This document shows, piece by piece, positions 33,759 to 41,136 of a DNA stretch of 41,136 nt. Numbering within the stretch: the first letter of the stretch is position 1; every line of letters starts with the position of its first letter. The stretch is from positions 1-41,136 of the forward strand of contig JAYMSP010000797.1 in NCBI GenBank assembly GCA_036897095.1. Direction: 5' to 3'. The notes beneath the pieces were generated by a model. It did not search any database. It was not told the origin of the DNA and saw only the letters and a list, made by a program, of their open reading frames with translations. A program made the translations under genes and the position numbers. The DNA is from Plantago elongata (Eukaryota; Streptophyta; Magnoliopsida; Lamiales; Plantaginaceae).

Positions 33759-34204
33759 GGGTTGTCGTAAGTGTCATTTGCAATGTTATTCTAGAGAGTG
33801 GATTTGTGCGCAATAGAGCATTCGAAGTAAATCAACTGAGATGCCCGAAGCAAAAGCTGCCTTTGATCCAATTTCCAAGTTATATCAAGTATCTGAACCC
33901 TTCAACCTTTTTACTTCGGAAAAAGTAATTATTTTATCTCGTTCTTCATTGATGTCTGTGCGCTTTTCTCGTATTGTTTTTATCGTTAGATCATATACTA
34001 TAGTGCATTCGGAAGTAGCGTGAGAAATCTGAACACGAATAGTCAAGTAGGATATTCCGTAGAGAACTAACTGGGCCTACTAACTCCGAACTAATAAATC
34101 CGAAACTATGGTTCAAAGGAAAATGCCTTGGACAAAATCTTCGTGTATTGCTTGCCTAGGTTGTCTCGGGCCGTTTAGACTTATCCTTTCCTTCCTTCCT
34201 TAGG

Positions 34205-37200
34205 ATGTCTGATAGTGATAGTCAGAATGTTCCCGAGGGTTGCAGTTACGAATCTGAGCTAGGCTCGAGCCTGGATACAAATTCCTATTCCATTACTTCA
34301 GAGGAGCGGATTGACATAGAGGCCGGAGATGTTGCTGAGGAACAATATCAAGGATCCGTGCTGATAGAAATAGAGACGGATACAGAGGTTAGTAACCCTT
34401 CATTCCGCCTTGTCGTACCCGGTTCAAAGGATCTAGATCGTTAGGATCATTCAAGTTCATCTAATTCCCAGGCCATAACCACTCACCAGACTACCACCCG
34501 AGAGGTTGGGACTGCCTCCGGATCCAACAGTGGTGAACTTCCTCCTGAGGTCGGTCTCTTATGCCGTAGTCTGGGTTATAATACTTGTATTCATCCTTAT
34601 CAATTACCCTTTATATCGGATCCCCAGGAACCTCTAGTACTGATGGTAAAAGACACAACCGATGAGGCTCTGGATGTTGTTGCCTTCGAGGTTGGCATTG
34701 AAGATACAGTCCGAATGGTGACTCCCCTCCGAGCTATCGAGATAGTAAATTTGGATGAGGAAGAGTTTGCGGAACCTAAGGTACCTCCGGTTGTCGTTCC
34801 GAAGGGAGAGGAGGGGGAAAAAGAGGAGGCTCAAATCGCTAAGGGTGCGGAGGAAGAAGAAGAGGAAGAGGACGATGATACTGTGGGAACGTCGAGTGGT
34901 CGGGTCTACGATATTAAGTACCCGAGGAGCAGGGATGGCGTTGTTCATCTGAACATTGTTGGGGAATTAAACATGGATGAAACCCTTCCGACCCAGGCCA
35001 ACGAACTAACCGTCGAATGGTTGAAGGAGATCCGGGCCTGCTATGAGATCCCCGAATCTTTGGAGTTAAACGTTCCGGATCCTCAACATGCTTTCTACAA
35101 TCATCCGGAGGGCTATATGGCGGTTTATGAGGTCTCGCTCCATTGCGGATGGAGGCTCCCTGTCGCTCCCCAATTTCTTTGGATCTTTAATGATCTTGGT
35201 TTGAGTCCACACCAAATTGTTCTGAACTCCTTGGGCAACCTGATGTGCTTCAGAGTCTTGTGCAAACATTTGGGGATTCACTTGAATACCACAAACTTCC
35301 GGATTCTTTTGAGATAAAGGCCAGTGAGTCCCATCCGAACTTTTATTCGGCCGGGATATGCCTTCTTCGAGGATCCGATCTCTTCTTTGGGTGTGAAATG
35401 GTGGCCGAAGTACTTCTTTGCCCGTCCGACTCTGAAAGATGGTGTGCTCGATTCAAGTCAGGAAAAATTGGTGTTCCCGTGTGTTTTCTCCCGAGAGACT
35501 TTTACCTTCAACCGTACTCTGGCACGGAACTTACCTTTGTGGATGCAAAGTCTCCGGAAAAAGAATCGGACCAAGAAATATTTCTTCCGGGGGTTGACCT
35601 GTTAGCCTTTGCCCTATATGGCCGGATTGGCCCCAGAGTGTTATCATGGCAATTCGGATCACGACTTTGGTTAGTGATAGGGCCGGACTAGTATATATCC
35701 GAAGTCCGCTTGATCATTTCTGTTTTTTTTTACTAAGTGTCCTAGAAACATGTTTTGTTAAGTTTTAATATTTCGGGTACTTGTTTCAGATACTCTCTTC
35801 TTGGATCTAACCGGTTCTATTTTCATTGCTAATTTTTAGTTCGATTACAACATGTATGCTCTGCTCGAGTTGAAGAGGAAGCAGAAGGAAGATCAAGAGC
35901 AGGAAATTGGTGATAAGTTGCGTTCTCGGACCATCAAGGTCTCAACTACCCTTCCAATGGAAGAGCCTATTAACGTGGCTACTTTCCTGGATCAGAACCT
36001 TCAAGGAGTTTATCAAGGCCAAGATCCGATCAAGATGCCCACGCCGAAGCAAGGCAAGACCAAGGCTGGGAAGGAGGCTGATACTAGGAAGCCACCTAAG
36101 CCTGTTGGTTCCGGATCTGCCAAGCCGTCCGGATCGTCCGCTTCAAAGGTGGTGTCCGGATCCAAAAGGTCATCCGAAGATCCAACTCTCTTGGCGAAGA
36201 AGGGGAAAGGGAAGGCAATCGAGGTCCACGGTCCGGATGACGTCTTAGACGCCGAGGTGACCTGATTGGTGGCCATGAATGAGGTTGAGAGAATAGTCGA
36301 ACTGGCTGAGGCAAACCGGAAGGTAAGACATCCAAATTGCTTAAACTTCTTCTTTGTTTATTTTTCCATTGATACAATATTAATCCTTTCAGATCTATTC
36401 GATGTAGTTGTCTGCTACAGTCCGGGCCTGCACTTATGTGGCTGAAGAGAGAGCCGAGATCGGCACCTAGCTCTCCAAGTCTGAGGCAAGTGTCAAGGAG
36501 ATGGAGGACAAGTATATCAAGATTACAAGATGAAGTACTTGTCTTTGTCCTCGGAGATGAGAAATGTGGTCGAGAACCGGAATAACTTGGCCCAAAATCT
36601 AGCTCAGGTCCGGATCGATTACAAAGTGCTGGAAAAGGGTCTATCAGATTTCTTGGAGCTAACACGAAGCTTCAAAGACTAGATGCTCGACAATCTCCGA
36701 AGGACTCGGATAGAGGTTTTTCAGGACTTCCTGGCCTCGCTCTCCTGCAAGTTCTATCTCCAGACCTCCGGAGACGATGCTCGGAGTGAGGGATTCAAGG
36801 TTTCCATTGGCCAACTCCAATTGAAGGGGAAACTTTCGGACGATTTTGATCCTAGGTCCGAGGGCATCAATGCTTTCAATAATTTGGATGGTACTCACTA
36901 CACCAGAGAGCTCTTGGATGATACTGAACTAATAAAGATGAGTTCATGGAGCTAGTTGCGTCAGAAATAGCTGACTTGAAGTTTAACCACGGGGGTCCCT
37001 TCTTTCTGGAGTTCGTGCCAGATGCTTTGCTGCAACATCTTCTAGTCCCTCTTGAAACTTATCCCGAGCACAACCGGGACTGGTTGGCACTCCCGGCTCC
37101 AGTCATCGAACAACCGATGTTGGACTTGATGGCCAAAGCGCCGAAGTACTTCAAGAAGATGAAGAGGAGACATGAAGCTGAGAAGGCCAAGGACCATTGG

Positions 37201-37242
37201 AGAGGGGAGTTCGCAGACCCCGGAGTAAAGAAAGTTGTTTGA
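34205..37242 (+). pseudogene. Antisense ORF B of the Tat element (putative gypsy-type transposon / transposase_28-like protein)
   Basis: One frame runs from MSDSDSQNVPEG at 34205 to 35605 with stops at 34442-34444 and 35315-35317. It has an acidic N-terminus with a long Glu run, then ESLELNVPDPQHAFYNHPEG, then LGLSPHQIVLNSLGNLMCF, then PGYAFFEDPISSLGVKWW followed by KYFF. This order fits the transposase_28 (putative gypsy-type transposon) domain; a second open frame overlapping at 35245-35691 was judged a shadow because the PSS...W..FF pattern is in the first. After an intron-like gap, 35852-36265 encodes a Lys-rich, Ser/Pro linker. A heptad-like segment follows (36480-36660), then C-terminal pieces at 36683-36955 and 36946-37242 ending in a charged KKMKRRHEAEKAKDHW helix. 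Several stops and shifts show decay. Function unknown. Confidence 0.6.
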
Positions 37243-37700
37243 AGGCGGAGTATGCTCCATAGACTTGTATGGTCTTCGGACCTTAAGACAATTTTTACAT
37301 TCTCGCACCATTTACTTTATCCCAAATATTTTTAATTACTTGCTTTACTTCGGATATGATATGTTGATGGTGTGGCTTCGGGCATGCATCCGGATTGGTT
37401 TGATTCAGTGCTGAATGATCTTCTTTATTTGAAACTCTTTATGTTTCGGATCTCATAATATCAATTTCATTCGGATATTTATATGTAGCTTCCTTTTGTC
37501 TTCTTTCTAGCGAAGTAATTTTTGTTCGGATGTTTTTATGATATATCCGAACGTTTATGAATTGTGTTTTGGTTTACAGTCATTTCTTAGTTCAGACTTT
37601 ATCATACCCGAAACTCTCTTATCTGAGGCCAAAGTATTCGGAAGTAAATAAGTCATTCTTTGAAAAAGGTAGCCGTTGTATTGATTTGACGGAAACACAA
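37243..37700. other. Spacer between antisense ORF B and the integrase end
   Basis: No gene is evident. It starts with the 3' end motif shared by the two antisense units (TGAAGGCGGAGTATGC). It probably holds the convergent 3' ends of the antisense transcript and of pol. Confidence 0.45.
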
Positions 37701-38925
37701 TTACATACGGTGGGTCGAAATGACTTTGGAGCAATTTAAAAAAAAATAGAAATGACGAACAACATCCCCAGCATAAAATTTCTGCAAATTCCTTGTATTC
37801 CAGGTTCTCTTGAGTACTCTTCCTTCGAGGTCATCTATTTCAAGCTTCCATTGCTCCTTACTCCATTGATTTTGTACGGACCTTCCCAATTGTGTTTGAG
37901 TTTCCCAATGTGGCTAAGGATATCAACTCTCCTCAGGTTCAAGTCTCCGACTTGGATGTCCTTGTTGCACACATTCTTGTTATAGGCTCGGGCAATGGAA
38001 CTCTGATATCTAAGGATATGGGCGAGGGAAGAATTTCTCTTATCCTCCAAGAGCTCGAGCTCGTAGACCCGAGCTGCCACATTCTCTTCGGCTGTAACTG
38101 TCGGATCCTTTGAGTCTTAACGATGACTTTCGAGGGAATGACTGCCTCGGATCCATACACCAGGGAGAAGGGGGTTTCCTAGGTTGCAGCCCTCGGGGTG
38201 GTCCGATGTGCCCAGAGTACACCATCTAAGTCTTCGACCCAACTTCCTTGGAAGGTTTTGAGTCTTTTCTCTAGGATCTTCATAATGGTTCGGTTGGTAG
38301 ATTCGACTTTTCCATTAACTTAAGGGTATCCGAACGAAGTGAAGCGCTGCTCTATCTTTAAGGACTTGCACCAATCGTTAGGCTTTTGTCTAGAAAACTG
38401 CACTCCATTGTCCACGACAAGAATACTCGGCAGTCTAAAGCGACAAATAAATTTTTTCCAGATGAAGGTCCGGACTCGAGCCTCGGTGATGGTAGCCACT
38501 GCTTCGGCTTCAACCCACTTCGTGAAGTACTCTATGACTACGATCATGAATTTCTTTTGTTGAGGTCCCCGAGGAAAAGGTCCTACAATATCAATGCCCC
38601 ATTTGTCGAACGGGCACGAGATAATTGACGGAATTATCTTGATGGGCATGTGAAGGATATTGGCATAGAATTGACAATCACTGCAGGTTCGGGTGAAATT
38701 AGCCGAGTCTTTGTCTATTGTCGTCCAATAATAACCATGCCGAATGATCTTCTGTACCAAAGTCCTCCCTCCGGAATGGCTACCACAACTGCCACTGTCT
38801 ATTTCTTCCAGGACGGTACGGGCCTCTTATGGTCCGAGGCAGTGCATGTGGGTTTTCATTGAAGGATCTCTTGTAAGGTCATCTTCCAGTAGAAAGTACC
38901 GAGGTGCTCGGCACTGGACTCTCCG
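37701..38925 (-). pseudogene. Integrase of the Tat element (broken)
   Basis: Integrase inserts the DNA copy into the genome. From the upper end it reads HGYYWTTIDKDSANF with TCSDCQ (remains of the HHCC finger), then WGIDIVGPFPRG (first Asp), VVDNGVQFS (second Asp) and, just after a TAA stop at 38322-38320, NGKVESTNR (the catalytic Glu). Downstream pieces include VYGSEAVIPSKV and a C-terminal DNA-binding region with GDLNLRRV and WEGPYKI (about 37985-37870). All three catalytic acids are present but split by the stop and by further shifts. No chromodomain was seen, as expected for Tat. Confidence 0.75.
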
Positions 38926-38958
38926 GGCATCTTCAGGATTCGAAGGTAGTGTGCCATT

Positions 38959-39591
38959 TCAAAGATAAGCTAGAATATTTGTCATCCTAGTTCTTTCCGA
39001 ATCTAGCTGATATATCGGGAGTTCCTGACCTTGAAGAGAGGAAGTCCGAAGAGTTGAGAGGATTATACTTCTTATATCCACAGCTCCGGATGCGGAAGAA
39101 AATTTGGCGAGGGAGTCTGCCTTCTCATTGTATGACCTGTCGAACCTCTCGAGAGAAAACTCTTCAAAGTTTGACACTGCCTCTCTGAGTCTCTCGAGGT
39201 ATAGAACCATATTCGGACCATTAGTGGTAAAGGCCCCGGAATATTAAGATTCGACCAGTTGGGAGTCTGTGTAAGCTCGAATTCTCTTTACTCGTAGAGC
39301 TTTTGCCATCTGAAGACCCACCAGGAGAGTTTCATACTCAGCCTCGTTGTTGGTCACCCGATAGTCCAGGGTAATGGCATAGTCAACTTGAGCTCCTTCG
39401 GGACTATGGAGGTGAATCCCTATCCCTCCGGCATGCCGTTGGATGACCCGTCCACCTGCAAGATCCAAGTTGTACCTTGTTTTTTCAAGCCTTCTTCGGG
39501 TGTTGCCTTTTTCTACTGCATCTGAACATCCTTGGAGTCGGAAGGAGCAATTTACATTACAGTATATGAGTCCTTTACGATAAACATCCAC
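38959..39591 (-). pseudogene. Second (archaeal-type) RNase H of the Tat element
   Basis: The frame contains GIGIHLHSPEG, NNEAEYETLLVGL and YTDSQLVES, then an in-frame stop at 39246-39244. After that the same frame continues with NEKADSLAKFSS. The set NNEAEY, TDSQL and N.KAD.LA marks the additional RNase H found between the primary RNase H and integrase in Tat elements. It is separate from the RT-linked RNase H. The conserved first Asp was not located; upstream sequence is out of frame. Confidence 0.7.
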
Positions 39592-39685
39592 TGATCCTGG
39601 AAGAGACCATTTTTATGGTCTTGCTCCTCTTCATCTATCGGCAGTGATTCGGATAGGGGAGCTTCAGGTAGTATTTCTGGATCTA

Positions 39686-40753
39686 CTAATTCGAGACTGT
39701 GAGCTCCAGATCCTTGGTTCCACCTTCCGGAAAGTCGACTAAAAAGTCAGCTAGGACTTGGGCTTTCTTGGCTGACGGAGCCTGATACGAGATGTCATAC
39801 TCGCTAAGTTCGATCGCCCACTTCAAGAGTCTTCCAGATTGTTCCGGCCTTCCCATAACTTGTTTATGGGGCTCGTCGGTTAGGACAATGACTTGGTGGG
39901 ATTTGAAGTAAGGCTTGAGCCTTCGGACTGTGTGGACTAATGCATATGCCATCTTCTCAATGTGAAGATACCTCATTTCGGGTCCAGCAAGGGCTTTTCT
40001 TAGATAGTATATGGGAAAGTGATCGTTCCATTGGATCCGAACTAGCACGGAGCTCATATCTTCGTTCGTTACAACCAAGTACAAGTACAAGGGTTCCCCC
40101 TTAATTGGTTTGGACCAAAGCGGAGGTGAAATCAAGTAAGCTTTTAGGCTCTCTAAGGCTTCCTCACACTCCTTGGTCCATTCGAACCTATCCCCTTTTC
40201 TTAAGATCTTGAAGAATGGAAAGTTCTTCTTGGCTGATCTCGAGATGAACCTGCTGAGAGATAGGACCCTTCCAATGAGCTGTTGCACTTCGTTAACATT
40301 TTTGGGCTGAAGCAAGTCTGGGATAGCCCGGATCTTCTCCGAATTAGCATTAATGCCCCTTTCCGTGACCATGCATCTGAGGAATTTGCCTCCTTTAACC
40401 CCGAAGGTGCATTTATCCGTATTCAATCTCATCTCGTATTTCCTAAGGATAGCAAAGCAGTTCTCTAAGTGCTCAAATGTGACTTTTTTCAGTTTTACTT
40501 TTGACCAACATATCATCATCATATACCTCCATGGTCTTTTTGAGCACTTCTTTGAACATCTTGTTCACAAGTCTCTGATATGTTGCTCCGGTATTCTTGA
40601 GTCCAAATGGCATTACCTTGAAGCAATACACTCCTTCTCTGGCGAAGAAAGCTGTCTTCGGGATATCCTCATGTGCCATCCGAATATGGTAGAAGCCTTG
40701 ATAAGCATCCATGAAACTTACCAAAGCACATCCGGTTGTAGAGTCTACCAACT
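39686..40753 (-). pseudogene. Reverse transcriptase and RT-linked RNase H of the Tat element (broken)
   Basis: The frame from 40751 has FMDAYQGFYHIRM (catalytic Asp region), FKVMPFGLKNTGATYQRLVN, and a YDDD catalytic box. A frameshift in or near the T-run at about 40480-40500 moves the reading to a second frame (40522-39686) with NTDKCTFGVKGGKFLRCMVT and KNVNEVQQLIGRVLSLSRFI (thumb). The connected RNase H region has YYLRKALAGPEMRYLHIEKM and LTDEPHKQV. The YxDD x residue is Asp rather than the usual hydrophobic. The N-terminal part of RT and all of protease and gag are missing because pol similarity stops at about 40754. Confidence 0.8.
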
Positions 40754-41136
40754 GATGAAAGTATGTATGTCATAGAGACAACCATTTATGAGGATGATAT
40801 GTACTATGATCACATTCGATTTATTATTGTTTAATAATATTGTGATTGGCATTGCATTTGTTGAATTGATTATTTTGTTGTTTGAATAATTCGATAAGAT
40901 GTTCCCTTGGACTGTGTGATTATCACCAAGTGTGCGAGAACTTGGATGACATAACGTAAGTCCTAAAATAGCCCCACTCGAGTGTCATTGAGATTTGGGA
41001 TATTAATGACACGTTAGAGATTGGCATGTGATCTGCATCATATTCTTGGAGAATGTAGTAGCTCTCACGACTACGAATGACTTGGTCATTCATGATGGAT
41101 ACATGGACACCTTAAAGGGTGTTTGTAGACCCGCCG
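40754..41136. other. Unassigned sequence replacing the upstream part of pol
   Basis: Immediately upstream of the codons QLVDST of RT, the expected sequence stops and a different one begins (TTTCATACTTA is not seen; TGATGAAAGTATGTATGTC is). The rest is AT-rich with no open frame. It reads like part of another transposable element, but no ends were recognised before the window edge. Confidence 0.45.

Noticed and set aside
35245-35691. 148-codon frame overlapping antisense ORF B
   Set aside because: The other frame keeps the transposase_28-like PSS...W..FF pattern and is continuous with the upstream domain. This one is an alternate-frame shadow.
36013-36665. Minus-strand frames opposite antisense ORF B (87 and 189 codons)
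   Set aside because: They mirror the Lys/Ser/Pro-rich coding strand. No Tat sense gene is expected here between integrase and LTR.

Overview
This is plant nuclear DNA from a eudicot. The evidence is intron-rich genes with GT-AG splice sites, a seven-exon terpene synthase, and dense nested plant transposons (Stowaway- and Tourist-like MITEs, hAT, MULE, CACTA, Copia-like, Ty3/gypsy Tat-type, Helitron). The terpene synthase looks like an angiosperm TPS-a/b type. A Lamiales-like host is possible, but the sequence alone does not prove it.

Layout: (1) 1-3.3 kb, minus strand: the 5' part of a PRP40C-like spliceosomal WW-domain gene. It runs off the left edge and carries two Stowaway-like MITEs in introns. 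(2) 3.6-13.2 kb: a transposon graveyard. A Copia-like LTR with decayed internal DNA ends at a CACTA terminus with a transposase fragment. A broken Mutator-like (MULE) transposase follows, split by a 1,174-bp hAT element with a perfect 8-bp target duplication. A small GRF-type zinc-finger ORF lies next to it. (3) 13.2-16.25 kb: a 3.0-kb solo-LTR-like unit with a perfect 5-bp duplication, followed by a pair of inverted ~200-bp arms. (4) 17.4-20.5 kb: AT-rich intergenic DNA with MITEs.

(5) 20.5-24.1 kb, plus strand: an apparently intact terpene synthase of 574 codons with all the metal-binding motifs. It is followed by a 27-bp minisatellite and, 1.7 kb downstream, an orphan copy of its exon 1. 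That orphan marks a former tandem TPS duplicate. (6) 26.3-27.2 kb: degenerate direct repeats and a Helitron-like 3' terminus. (7) 28.3-30.7 kb, plus strand: an unrecognised nuclear-type gene with a Pro-rich N-terminus, an acidic region and a Cys/His finger-like block, then a chain of phase-0 exons that look like duplicates of one another.

(8) 31.46 kb to the right edge: a large Tat-lineage Ty3/gypsy retrotransposon in minus orientation. It has a 3' LTR, a PPT, and pol with RT-RNaseH, a second RNaseH and integrase, all broken. Between pol and the 3' LTR, on the opposite strand, are two antisense gene-like units. They share the same promoter, leader-intron and 3'-end architecture. From about 40.75 kb onward the sequence no longer matches pol, so another insertion or rearrangement begins there.

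Only three host loci look functional: PRP40C (partial), the terpene synthase and the uncharacterised gene. The GRF ORF is uncertain. No rRNA, tRNA or CRISPR was seen. All calls come from reading the sequence; no database search was run.
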